Origin: Sitta carolinensis
Lineage: Eukaryota > Chordata > Aves > Passeriformes > Sittidae
Direction of reading: 5' to 3'
Assembly (NCBI GenBank): GCA_032173965.1
Contig: CM063284.1
Location: 136,127,625-136,191,624 of the forward strand
DNA: 64,000 nucleotides
Below are positions 46,801 through 60,100 of this stretch, piece by piece. A model generated the notes under the pieces. It was not told the origin of the DNA and ran no database searches. It was given only the letters and a program-made list of their open reading frames with translations. Within the stretch, counting starts at the first letter, position 1; each line of letters opens with the position of its first letter. A program made the translations under genes and the position numbers.

Positions 46801-49800
46801 TTGTACTCCCAGAGTTTCATGAGCAGCTTCACCCTTCATCTTATCCCACTTCCTGGTTGGTATTTTATTATTTTAAATCTGAAAAATCTTCAATCACCCA
46901 TGTTGGTTTTTCCAGCTGAAGTGTCCTATAAAAGGATTGTGTGGTCTACCAGCTGTTGGATAGATGGCAAAGAGAAATCTAGAAAAAAAATTTCCCTCTG
47001 GAAAAAAGACCAAGTTTTGTCTCATTTTTTTCCAATCTGCCTTTCAAAGTGTGCCTTCACAATTTTCTCTATCCAATATTGCCGTACTTTCAGACATGAG
47101 ACACCACCCTATTCTCTTCACCCTATTTCAATTGACTTCTCTTTATCTTTTTCCTTTTGCCTTATTTTGTTGTCTGTTGTCCCTGAAAATAAGCCTTCTG
47201 ATTTGTTTTAGTGTAATAGAGTCAGTTCTCACAAATTGTAAGATAAACAAGAATCATGTTTGCATTCCTTTGTAAAAGATATCACCTTCTCAAATAACCA
47301 GTGGAAATGGAGAAGTGGTAACTTCTCAGTCCAGTCTCTGATCACTGTCCAGAAACTTATATATACGAGGTCAACAATAAACAAGAGACTTCTTTTCTTC
47401 TTCTCTACCTGAACACCTGTTATGTGTGTTACTGTGTGTTTCTATCTATGTCACAGTAACAGCTGTCTGCTTTTCTTCCATTCTAACTTCCCACACTTCT
47501 TTTATTCTTTCCAGTGAAGTAGCTCATTATTTTCAATTAAATCTTCCTTATATTCTTCCTCTATTTCCTTACCCTTTTCATTGCAGCCATCACTGTTTCC
47601 ATGATCTTTCGCCTCATGTGCTAGACCCCCTAATTTTGGGACGCTCCTAATATTGGTTTCTAATTCTTATTAATCACAATGAGTTGCTGCTCAGACCTTT
47701 CCCCTGTAACTGTATTAGGGAACTTCGTGACACTCCTTGCCCTAGCCTCACTGGCAATCTGCTTTTAAGGTAAGTCTTTTGAGACAAGATGAGCTAAAAA
47801 GCCAACAGATTTTTATTTTATGGATAAACTTTGCCTCTAAAATCTATGACATATGACTAAAACCTGAGATATTATGCTAATGCTCCAAAGTCTACTTCAG
47901 AGACTTATTTGAGTCAACTTTTATTTTTGCTCTATGAATTCCTCAACTGCAGCTTTGTGGTATGATTTCTGAGACCTAGACCTCATGAAAAAACACATTA
48001 ATAAGTAATTTTCTAGCTTCTTAGTGATATTATTTTTCCTTTGTTCCTCAGAATGGTATGCTAATGTCACAAAAGACCGAAACAGCAATTCCTCCACTAA
48101 CAGTTTGTAGAAATACCTCCTTTCAAAAAATTCATTCCTCTGCCAAGTAAAGCAACTAAGTCAAAGGCAATTACTGTTACCCTCCAACAACAATATATTA
48201 ATGGATGCCATCTTAAATGCATACAGGAGAATTTAATCATTGAAAGTTTAATCTTTTATAATGAGATTTGGACGTCAGAACCCATGAAGCTGGGAATATA
48301 CACAGACATAAGTCATTCACCACTCTGGAGATATCAAATTGAATATATATTGGACAAAAGGGTGTTATCAACAAATTACACTGATGAAAGCTTTTGCACA
48401 TAAGTTATTTACTTCTGAGACAATGCTATCTCACTCATTTGGATCAGTAATTGTAAGCAGTTTCTCTGTGAAATGCTGTTATGGTTGATGTATTTCACAG
48501 ACAGAAAAGAATATTATATTTTAATAGTTCTTCTTTGTGTGGTACATTCTCATTTCCCTGTAGCTCTCATTAGCATTTTTATCTATTGTGTTTAATTTAA
48601 TACTCTAATCTCTGAAGTCCTATTAAAAACAGTCCACATCACAAGTATGTATTGACATTTAAAAAGGGAGTTCTTGTTAGGTTATGCTGCTCCTATTGCT
48701 AGAACAACTTTTACTGTCAGAAGGAGGCATTTCTTTGGCCAACTCAGATTATATGGTCAGATGACCTTGTGGCAATATTTACCAGCTTTTAATAATCTGC
48801 TGTTTTATGAATGAAGGAAGAAAACAGACAAACACAAGGTGATGAAAGCTGTCATCAAAAGGTTTTTCTTTCAGTCAGCTCTTAATTTAGGAATTTTTCA
48901 GAGCAACTAGCTGTAATACTATGTTTAAAAGAACAACTTGTAATGCATAATTTCAATTGCTTCTTAATAAATTAAATTGAATATATTTGAAGAAAGTCAA
49001 ATTTGTTTCAGCATGCTGAAGATCAGGCCCATTTAGCATTTTGAGAAGTGAAATTTGCTTGAAACTTCCCAGTTCATCAGAGATGCTCCACTAGTCTGTC
49101 TGCATTCTTATTTAAGAGTGGTCACTGAATTCCCTTGGAGGCAAATTCTTTAACTATCCAGACTGTTTCAATCCTGCAAAATGTTGATGATCTCTTATGT
49201 GTGGGCTAGGAAAGTTGGAAGCCCTGAGAAAGCTGCACAGAAAGTCTTTGCTTCTCACTGTGCCCTCTTGAATTGTGTAAACCAAAACTCCAGGCTTTGC
49301 AAGGTCCTCATCCCCTGTGGAATGTGGTGCATGGGCTAACACATCTCTTCATCAGCTACATCCTGGTAAACTTCCTAAAGCCTTTTTAGTTCATCAAAGG
49401 ACCATCTCTTTTGCCAGTGAGTTGTAAGCTAGAAATATTGCTCTCTGGAATATAAAATGAATCTCACTGAAAGGCTTTAACAAGGGAGGACCACGTGCAC
49501 AACTATAGCCTCAGCCAGAAACTGCCTTCCTCTTAAATGACTAGTGGACAGCCACTTGGGGGATAGGCATCATCGCTGCAGCACTCACACTTTTCAAGAC
49601 CTTTGATTTATAGAGACAGTTTACCCTGCCAAGGGCTTCTGCTCTGCCACTGCTACTCAAATGATGAAATAAATGTTTTCAGAAGACAAATTTTTACATA
49701 ACAAACTCCCACACCTTAAGAATATTAGAGTGACCATTTTAGGCTACACCTAAGGTCTCATCTCTGAGTGTAACCAAATGGATGTCTCGTGAAGAATGTG

Positions 49801-50384
49801 TTCCATAACAAGGCAATTGCACATACTGTTTTCTCTGTGTACTTCCCCAGCCTCTGTTTTGCAGTCTATGTTATATATATACATGCATATATGTATTTAA
49901 CAATGTTTAATGTTTTTTTCTTTGACTAACTTGTTTAAACTTCTTGAATCCATCCTGCTAGAAGAAGCTTAAATGGTATTGGCCAGTGACAGACTATGTA
50001 GATGAGAAACTAGATTTCTGTTAAACTCTTTGGTCCCTTCCAGTGTGTGGCTGGACTGATTTACCCTCCATTTTTCCAGAAGGACCACTCAGTCCAGCTG
50101 CATCTTTTTTAACCATGTCACAGCAGCCTCCATGGTCAGTATATAAGAACACTGATACAGATTCAATCAATATAGAATGAACATAGGAATTGGTACAGAA
50201 GCACCAAATAGAAATATTATCTGGATACGGAATATCTCATGTTGTACGGGCCTTGATGCCTTTATTTGTTAATTTCTGTGCTGGCACTCAGTTACCCTTT
50301 CCTCTGTCTGGACTCGGGTTGCAGTGAGGAAGAACAGTACAAGGACAACGTGGACTCCATGCAACCCACACTGCTTTTCTCCCA
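43871..50384. other. Unique AT-rich sequence, no gene seen
   Basis: About 6.5 kb contain no recognisable family. The longest frame, 155 codons at 46744-47211 (+), lies in pyrimidine-rich DNA rich in Ser, Leu, Phe and Ile codons. It shows no domain, signal or conserved motif, and I regard it as chance. A short alternating purine-pyrimidine run (about 49871-49893, tatatatacatgcatatatg) is present. Confidence 0.5.
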
Positions 50385-51122
50385 TGTCAGGTGACAAAGC
50401 ACAGCAATGGTACAGTTCAGAGCAGTCTGCTAAGGAAGGCAGGAGCCTCCCTTGGAATGGAGAATATAAATCCCCTCTCTCCAAATTATTATAATTTTGA
50501 AATTAAGGGGCTCTCAGGCAAAGATATGGGAATAGGAATAACAGTTCTTTATTAGGAGAATTAAAATAAAAATGCAATAATACAAAAAAGCACACCCCAC
50601 TGACAGAGTCAAAATACAACCTGACACCCTGTGGGTCAGCGTGTTGGTAGGAGGCCCATCAAATGGTGGCTGCAGTCTTCCTGGAGGGGCAGATGTGGTT
50701 CTGTTGAAGCGATGATCCTATAGAAAGGTGTAGATTTCCTCTGAAGATCCAGTGGTGCTGTAGATGGGCATGGTCTTCCTATGGGAATCCAGTGGAGAAA
50801 AGGTTGACTTTGGTAGTCCAAATTTCAGATTTTTATCCGGGTAGGAATGCTTGGCTCCTCCCCATGGTGAAGCATCTCCCAGTGGGATGATGTAAGTTTA
50901 TCAGTCATGAAATGAGACTCAGTGGCCCATCAACAGAAGATATCTTCCCGAAGAGAGGATGGGTCGTGGAAGAGACAAGGAAAACTGCTTCACCTCGTTC
51001 TTAACAGCTGCCCCATTAACAGAGGACCACCACACCTCCACCCCCCACCCAAGTTTCAACTGATGGTGATAGAATACATGCTTCTCGTTAGATCTTGCAC
51101 TGCAACCCAAGACAATATATCA
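50385..51122 (-). mobile_element. ERV-L-like solo LTR, minus orientation
   Basis: Read on the minus strand, this begins TGATATATTGTCTTGGGTTG and contains a GATAAAAA TATA-like box near 50831-50838. An AATAAA poly(A) signal lies at 50548-50553, followed by a U5-like stretch leading to a proposed CA end near 50385. The leading and poly(A)-side sequences are the style of avian ERV-L long terminal repeats, which I recognise from general knowledge rather than search. No retroviral coding sequence flanks it, so it is a solo LTR left by recombination. The U3 edge (51122) is firmer than the U5 edge. I could not find a matching target-site duplication. Confidence 0.7.
50548..50553 (-). terminator. AATAAA polyadenylation signal in the LTR
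   Basis: AATAAA on the minus strand lies about 280 bp downstream of the TATA-like box, in the position expected of the R region of an LTR. Confidence 0.6.
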
Positions 51123-52851
51123 GAATGACTGACCCTTTCTGGGTGACAACATGCTCCCACATCCACTTCTTCAAATAATTTCCCACTTACTTTTTAGTCC
51201 CAATATTTTCAGGCTCTGACGATGGTAGTTGAGCAAGTATTGCGTACAGGGGATGGGAGTTTTTGTGCCTTGCTTCTCAGGGGCAGACAGCAGGCAGTGG
51301 CTCATTGAGAGCTGGCCTTGGTGGTTGTGGGAAGGTGTTGCCCTGAATCTGTTGTGACGTTTTTCTGTTCTCTTTTGAGTGACTGCTGTGTGGCAACTGC
51401 TGGCCTGTAGCCACAACTCCATGAGGGTCCCCAGTGCAGGGACCTGCAGACAGCTCTGGGAATGTGGTAGGACTGTGCTCTGGACAGGGCCAAGTCCCTG
51501 TGAACAGGGGCAACTGTAACAAACATTTCGGTATTCCGAACTCAGAACTGAATATTCACAATATTCAGTATTGTGGAATTAAACTTGTATGAAACTTTAA
51601 TCTCCCATGGATTTTGACAAATTTTCTTTTTGCTTATGCAAATAATGATAGCAGTCTGTGACTGTAAGCATCAATCAGTCAGAAGGCAACCCTTTTTATA
51701 AATACCACCTGCTTCCCTCTGTAAAGGATTTTCTTACAGATCTGTTTGGAGAAGGTATCTGTGCATTTGGAGAAGATTCCCACTGTTGATACCCAGCAGC
51801 AGGAAAACACAGGCTCCAGAAAGTGCTTTTTTTTCCTGGACCATGAAGATTTAACTCAGTTTTTGTTGGATGTGTTAACAAAAGAAACCTGAAACCCAAT
51901 AAGCAGTTTATTGTGCTTTAGAGCCCTTAAATCCTTCATGTATTGAGTATGTGCAATATTGCATAAAGTGTAACATCTTTATATGTTAAGTTTAAAATGA
52001 TATGTTTCTCATTACTATTTCACAATTTCTAATTTATGAGAATAGCTCCTCATCACTGCTGAATCACTGCTAGTAACTTAGTGCCATTTCCCACTGCTTT
52101 CCACTCACAAAAAGAAGAATAGCAAGATTTTTCCGTAGCCTCCAAGTGTACATGTTCTGTAGTCTTCATTGTTTGTCACCAGATGTCTGCTTGTGATGTG
52201 AGAATGAGAGCTGCATCCTCAGTTAAAGAAAACACGTTAAAGTTCAGCACTCTAGGCAAGTAAAAAAATCTTTTTCTTTTCCCATAAAACTGTTCTCATT
52301 TTAAGAATGTCTTGTTAAGAAACATGTTATTTAGATAAATCCTCTTCCCCATTTTAAACAACTTTGAACATAATTTGAAGCCATTGTCAAGAAATTCCAA
52401 CTCACTTTACATGCATGTTTAAAATAACATTATATAGTAAAGCAGAAAGTGAAATCCATCTACTCATCATGTCTGTAGTATGAGTTAATCAATGCCATCT
52501 CTAACATGTGATTCACCACAAAATGATGTTGCAGCCATATCAATTGCCATTCCCTGGCTCATTATTCAGTGTGGTGCAGTGATGTGGTTTAGTGTCCCTG
52601 GAGAGGCAAATGGCTCCCCTCACGCAGTATGCATCAGTGTTCTATAACATCTCTGGTTTCCTTTTACGATATATTTAGTTCTGAAGGAATTTTTTTACTC
52701 TTCATAATTACCATTTTCTGGGATTCTATCTGATCACAACATAAACACCTTCATCCCTGAGATACATTTCTGAGGTGTTAAAAATCCCAGAGAAAGGACA
52801 CTACATTTATATTTTTGAATGTACACTGAGAACTTTTTCTCCACAGTGAAA

Positions 52852-52869
52852 TTTTTTTTTTTTTTTTTT
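52852..52869 (+). repeat. Poly(T) tract, 18 nt
   Basis: A simple homopolymer in AT-rich unique DNA. Confidence 0.9.
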
Positions 52870-55800
52870 CAAATTAGTGTTTAAGAAGTAATTATTTTGG
52901 TATAATTACTAAAAACAAGCAAACAAACCCTTGAAAAAACTAACTTGGGGTATACTTGTGTCACTAATTAGCCACTTGGCAGCCATCAGAAAACATAATT
53001 TTTATTTTTGTAAACAATGACTGGTATTTTAGGAGGCATCTGAGCATCCTAGTGATGAAATGGATGAACAGACACTAAAGCATAATGTGTTTTCTGAAGT
53101 ATAACAAAATGCAAAGTTACAGAGAAACAGAATAATCGTTTGGTTAGTTACAATCCATTGCCCTTCAATTTCCATTCTCAAACTAGACAAATATATTATT
53201 TCTTTTATATGCTGTACACATATCTCAGGTCTATTTGCAATTAAATATTCTAGAAATTTTGACAAGTGTTTGAGAGAAACAGCTCTACTCTTCTTTCCAT
53301 CTACTTTGTATAGTCCTGTTTTTATAATCAATGTCAAATACTTCATCACCTGCATAGTCAGATTTACTACCTGAATTCAGCATTATAAGGGAACAAGTAG
53401 TACTCAGATCAAGATTTGATTCAGGAACAGAATTCCAGGTACATACATATGCACATGAGAGTATTCAGTGTGTAAGCAACTGCTATGTCATAGACATGTC
53501 CTTAACATTACTTATAAGATTCAATTCACTCTAAGTCAACTGAGAGAACTCACTAATGGAAGAAGAAATAAATCCTTAAAAATATGACATAAACTATGTG
53601 AGATGCGTACATTTGCAGTACAATCAACTCACTTTCAACTGTCCTTTTTGATTTTAATAAAAAGATACTCATTAAAGTTGCTTGAGGTTTTATAGTGAAA
53701 ATTTCTGGTACAGTCATAGAAGTGAAGTTGGGGACTGTGCTTTTGAGCTTCCCTTCTTTCAACTTATTTAAGAGGTGAACAATGATTTCTCACTGGTTTG
53801 ACAGTTGATCTCCTTATCCAAGCTTCAGTATAGTGAAAATAATATGCTCTAATTCTTTAATATTCTGGTCATTATTGGCAGCTGAATTTCTGAGTAAAAA
53901 TCTGTACATGCTTAAGAAATATTGCAAATTTTTAAAAACTATGAAAAAATGCAAATTAACAAAATAAACCCAAGTATAATTCAATCATAATTACCTCTTA
54001 ATTGTTACTGAGCATGTCCAGAGCATGAAAGCTGTTTTCTACTCCAAGATTTTCTTTCTTTACATATACAATGATTGCAAGTTCCAATGCTTATTGAACT
54101 ATTTAATAATCTCTTAGTATCAATATTCACCTTGTATCAGAACAAATGTTACCTTAAAACAGACTAGTTTTATTTGGCTTTTAGTTTATATAGATTGCTA
54201 ATCAATATCATTTGTCTTCTGCCAAACATAGCAGGTTTGAAATGAAATAGTCAAATTAGTTTTCTTGCATACTCTTCAGGTTACCTTACATTGGAGTAAG
54301 AAATTATGTCTCTCTAATGTGCCATTCAAAAGCACAACAGATGCTCATGCAGACTACAGTTCTTTTCTGTATTAAAGAAGACTTTTGAAGGTAATTCTAA
54401 AACACATGTTGGACAACTGGCTTATAACACAAATAAAAATCCTCAATACAGCAAAGAAAAGCAGGACAGAAAATACAGAAGGGATTTTGAAACAACCATT
54501 GTTTTCAAGTTGTGAGGTGTAGCTAACTGGAAGGAGTGAAATTCATTCTCATCTCTTTGTCTGTCAACACATATACACAATATTTGCCAGATTCTTGGCT
54601 CTTACCATGAAGTAGGTAGTTGAGAAACTTTACCAAATGTATTCCATTTTGCGATGCTTCATTAAGCTCCTGATGCAAGGACAACCATGTTCTGTATTGA
54701 AGGCAATTTTCTAAGAGTGCCATCATTTAGAACAGGGAACTCAGGAAGGTTTGGGAGAAAACTCCTGACCAATGGGGCCTCAGAAAGCAGAACAGTGCTG
54801 GATGCTGATGGATAGGTCTGGGACTGTGCAGCTGTGGATAGATGGTGCAGCATGCTGGGGCTTGTGTAGTGAAATTAGTATCCCTCCTAAATTTAAAATA
54901 TTAAGGTTTCACAACCTTTACTTTTGTTTACCATTAAAACATGAGTGAACTGGCTGAAAAGGAATGAAGGACACTAATCTAATCATGCTAATAGCTTCAT
55001 GTTTTCCTTAGGACTTTTATACTGAGGGATGAAATGTAGACTACCAGACCGGCATTCTTGTAAAGCTACAGAGATCCTAGCATCCAAGGAGACTATGGAG
55101 CATCACAGAAGGAAGAGGAAGTAAACCATAAGCTTTCTTGCTTTGAGAAGTGTGAAGACACTGGAATTCTTATACAGGAAAAAGTCCTTTGAAGGTGAAA
55201 CATCTGTGAAGGAGTCAAAGGAGGGAAAAGGCTGTGGAAAGAGTCTGTTTCCTAAACTGTCTGGCTTTAAGAGAAGATCCTAGATAGAGCAGACTGATCA
55301 ATTTATCAGCTTCTAAAAAGAAATGTTCCTGGAGAGAAATCATCTCCATAGTATAGTATTTTGTGAAGAGTAATGACACACAGTTTCTTATATGAATACA
55401 TCATACTGAGCATACAGAACAAAATAGTTGGCAGAAATGGTTAAAGTGTTCTGTGGAAAAAAACATTGAAAAATAAATCTGATCCATTTGAGCCTATTAT
55501 AACACCCATATAATCACAGAACAGAACAGATTTGCACTCTCACTGCCATCTGGAATGGAATTATGTTAGCAGTCTCTAAAAAATACAAATTAACTATTTC
55601 CTGCATTTCTATAGTGTGATGCTTCCTTTTTCAGTTCATGTTTCCTGTTTGGTTAATCATGACAACTTTAAAGTCATTGTGTGAATGTCACATTTGCTTA
55701 CTGTTCAGATCAGAAAGAGTAGTAATGTCTGTGGTAGAGATACATGAAACATGAAAGATTATTTAAAAGGAGTCTCTCTCCCATTAAGTCGATGGCCTTT

Positions 55801-57119
55801 ACTAAGACATAACTGTAACAGATGCTGCTTAACCTAGCTAGATTATATAGTCTTAAAACTGAAATGAACATCAGGTATGCATGATCAGTCTTTTACAGGT
55901 GTTTAAGATAACATACTTAGCATGCAAACTAGGGAAAAACCCAGTTAAAATTTAAGAATATATTTTTTATTTAAGGAAGACATCATGTATTTGCTCAAAT
56001 TTGTTATTACAATTATTGTTCCCTTTAAAAGCAGACATGCATTTGATGTGCAAATAAAACACCTGAGTTTTTCTCCTTCTTGACTATTTGCTATTTACAA
56101 GAAGTTGTGGAGCAGTTTTGCATAAATAAACTTCAGACTTAAAGTTGTTTGTGAAATGCTCACTTCAATGATTCAGTAATTGTGATTCATGTTTTGTAGC
56201 TAATCACTCAAAGCACCTGGCATTATTCCCCCTCTGCAGAGCAAGAAATAAAATGAGGAATGTATAATTTGCTTTCTGAATTGATGGAAGAAAGAGAACT
56301 AAAATTTATGAAAATATCAAGTTTTATAAACTTTTAAAGGTTATATGTTACCTGATATAATAATATGAAACAAGCAGGGCTGAAGAAGTAAGATCATAAA
56401 TATTTAACCATTTGTCCCAAAAAAAGTCCAGAGATTTCTTTTTTTTTGCTCTGGATAGTCTTAAAATCTGCATTTGTGAATTCTCCTCATCCCTTAAGCC
56501 TTGCAGATTTTCATCTGGTTTATCCCATTAAAGTCTTCATCTGCAGGACACAAGCTACACGGAACAGGAGTTAAAATGACATCCTGTAAGACATCCAAAA
56601 TAATTATACACAGATTAATTCTACCAAAAATTATGCATTTAATTCTTGGAACTACTTGTGCTGTGGAAGCATTCAGAAAGCTCAAGAAGAATTTTCAATT
56701 CAGTGAGCAAAACAAGAAAACAAATTAATTATTTCCAATTCAATAGATCTTCCCAGAAAGAACCATCATTGTCTTCCCAAAAAGGACCATAGCTCTCCGC
56801 TGCAGCCCAAATAGATTGATTCAAAGCAGTTCTAACTGGCTTCAGAGTGAAGAGTTTCTCTTAAATCTGTGTGTTGAATGGTTAGACAATAAACTTGTTG
56901 GTGCCAAGCTTGTTGTCTGTAAAGGAATGATTTGTCTCCTCATGACTTTGGGTTCTAAGATCTAAGTGTCTAAACCAGAAGTAGTCAATCTAAAGGTCTC
57001 TTCAGCCAATGGAGAATAACTGACAACTAGATTTTAGACATCCTATTTTAGATGAAATTGCTGCAAATAGTCATTAAGATGAGCTGTGTCAGTGTTTTCT
57101 ACACTTTGCTTATCTAGGA

Positions 57120-57134
57120 TTAGGGTTAGGTTAG
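57120..57134 (+). repeat. Short telomere-like motif
   Basis: The sequence ttagggttaggttag is two and a half vertebrate telomere units with one G missing at the junctions. It is too short to call a true interstitial telomere array and may be chance. Confidence 0.4.
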
Positions 57135-60100
57135 ACTCTCACTATAGTACTGCTCACCCATCCTGAGAGTTCTGATGTGAGTTTTAAGGCAGTAGATTAG
57201 ACACTCACCTTTTTCATCAGTACTGTACAGCTGCCTCAGGCATATTAATGCCCTGCAGGAGTTAATGCCAAAATCACCCTTTGTTCTAAGTTATTAAGAA
57301 CAGATAGGGACATTATTCCAAAGTAAGATGGTCATCTTACTCTTCAAAGATCATCTCTTCAGATTTACACAGTTTCCAGGTTGCAGATGAACAAAAATAT
57401 TTCTGTAGAGCATTACATGCTACGGATTTTGGAGAATTCCGTAGATGTCTTTAATGAGGAACTCAAAAGCCTGATCCCACTCTGTAGATACCCTAATTAA
57501 ATATTAGTTTTTTCTTATTTCGGAAAGAACCGGGCCCCTGTGTGTTAATAAATGTGTTGTCATTATGCTGGTAGGTATGCACCACTGATGCAGAAATAGC
57601 ATGTCAAGTTCTAACCAGATGACCTGGTGCACCACTGCAGTTTAACCTCTTTCTCTCATCTTACGTCAGTCAAACACTAATGTACTTACACTCCAGAACA
57701 AAACATCCAAACAGCATTTCAATCAGGGAGCCTGCAATGGCAGGAAAGAAACACAGTCTGGCAAAGCTTTTGTTTCTAATCACGAAACCAAGTACTGGTG
57801 TGCTATCCATGATCACCAGCATTGTTTACAGGCTTGGTTGCTGTGGTGATGGCATCATATGAGTACTGCCATGGGGACTGAATCCTTCCACAGCACAAGT
57901 GGGTTTCAAGCAGCCTCTAATTGCTTGTTTACAAAATACTCCATAGTTTTCTGAGCACACAGCCCAACAAAATAGGAATAGACTTATAGAAAGTATCCAG
58001 CATTGCTCTTCTGTGTAGAGGAAACTGATTTCAAATCAGAGAAAAGGGAGGGGAGGGGAGGAAAAACATCAGCTCAATCAGGTGGTCACTGGCATCTCTG
58101 CAACCCACCCACAGCTGCACAGGTGGAAGCTGGAATTGTCTCCACAGCCAGGCCCCAGAACAGCCTGGAGATGCTGCATGAGAGGGCCCTCTACAAGTCT
58201 CAGACCTGCAGCCCCTCTTCTTGAGCCATGGTTTGGTGTGACTCCAAAAACATCAAGAAGTGTCAACACACTTATTGAATCAGAAACTGAGGTCCAGCAG
58301 CAATGGTACCTTCCCAAGTATCCTATCACTTTCTCGGACCTGGGTGGTAGCTTTGAAACTTTGCAGCATCTAGAAGAGATATAAACCTTGCTGCTGGGCA
58401 CCCTGCTAGGCAGTGTAATCCATGGACTGAGGCCCCTTGCAGCAGTTAAGAACTGCTGGTCCTCCAAAGATATTTTGAGCACCAGTGCTGGCCAGTGCTA
58501 GCCTCCTTCCTGGAAAGACAGGATTATGCTTGTCATTTTAATGCTTGAATAAGCATGAGAAATGCATTTTGCATGCTATGACCCATGGCCTTAAATTGGT
58601 TTCTGGAGCTGGGGAATGGAACCAATAAATAAAGCTAATTGCCACTCTTGTGGTGTCCCTGCCCTTTCTGTCTGGACTACACTGCATTAAACCCATGTCA
58701 GAAACAACCAGCTGGTTCACTAATATAATACTTCAGGTTTTTTTTACTCTTGTTTCCTTATCATAATGTTTGGACTGCATGGCAGATACCAACACTTTTC
58801 AGGTATCTAAAGTAAACCTACTACTTAGCTTTTGCCCTGGTGTAAAACTTGTCCCAAAGCAAAAAAAAAACTTCTTTCTACAATGTTTTCCAGGAGCCTT
58901 TCAGTGCCTGTTCTATGTGCACTGAAGTGGGAACGGAGGAGGTGAACCTGGCAGAAGCTTAACGTGTTCCTGCAGTGTTCAGCTGTTTTGTGTTTTAAAC
59001 AAATGCTTCAGATCTGCTTATTCAAGAAAGGGGGAAAAAAGACTTTTTAAAGTGTGAAGGATTGTTAACTATGCAGTTTTCAAAAGGAAAGCATACACTC
59101 AGCTACAGTGCTATTTCTCTCACACAAAGACAGATCTTGTCCAGATGTACCAAAATTTTATAGTGTTTGAATTTACACACCTAACATGGCAGACCAGAAT
59201 CTGACATGATTAAATGTCTAAGGCTTGCCCAGAATACAGGATGAAATGAAACCAAAACTGTTAGTAGCTTGCGTGGGAGTTGTATGCTGGATAATTGGAA
59301 ACATTTAGTACCTGAACCTGGATTTCATATTCTGGACTTGTCTTACCTCTTCTATAGTTTCTGACTTTTTTGTTTCCCTTAGCCTAGTCAGAAACTACAC
59401 TTCAGTCTTTTAGGATTTTATTTTTTCTTTCAATTATTTTACCATTATCCAACTCTAATGTATTTTCATCTTGCCTGCCTTAGTGAGATTCATAAGTGTC
59501 TCTGCTAAAATCTTCCCTTTAATGAACAGATTATATTTTGCCTTGCTAATTGGACACCTCTTCATGGGAAGGTGAGGAAATGAAACAGTCTGGAAAAAGA
59601 AAGTACATTGCACGGTCTGGAATTGAATTTGCAGATAATACTTTATCACTTAACACATTCAAATTCTAGCATGTTTTTTCCCTGGGCTAGTTCAGTGGCA
59701 TTGAATAGGTCCTCCCAGCTACGGCTAGCCAACTGGCTAAAATCTTCCACAGTTTTGGGGGGCTGGCTGGAAAAATGATGAATAGGCACACTGGAGATGA
59801 AGCTCTGATGTGCAGAGCAGCTCCTTCTGCCTGCAAGACCTGTAGGGCTGCATTTCACTGGTCTTATTTAATGACCACTTAGTTTTCTTTCACAGACTGG
59901 ATTTGGATTGCAGATGCCACATCAAAAGCTGAGGCTGTCTGCTCTCCATAGAGCATCTTCTGCTTCTGAAACAGGCACTTGTGTCTTTCCTGTTATTACA
60001 CCTGCACTGTGTTCTCCTGCTTACTACTCGTAGTCCTGCACCACAGACAACATCATTCTAGAGTGATTCTCTGAAGGAACATGTCTCCTTGTGGCTCTGA

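Noticed and set aside
46744..47211. Plus-strand frame of 155 codons
   Set aside because: It lies in pyrimidine-rich AT-rich DNA, has no recognisable domain or gene context, and an overlapping frame is also open. Chance is the simplest reading.
57120..57134. Interstitial telomere
   Set aside because: Only about two and a half imperfect units; too short to be meaningful.
58078..58482. Opposing frames of 134 (-) and 100 (+) codons
   Set aside because: Neither contains a recognisable motif, and the two overlap on opposite strands. A decayed pseudogene is possible but cannot be supported from the sequence alone.
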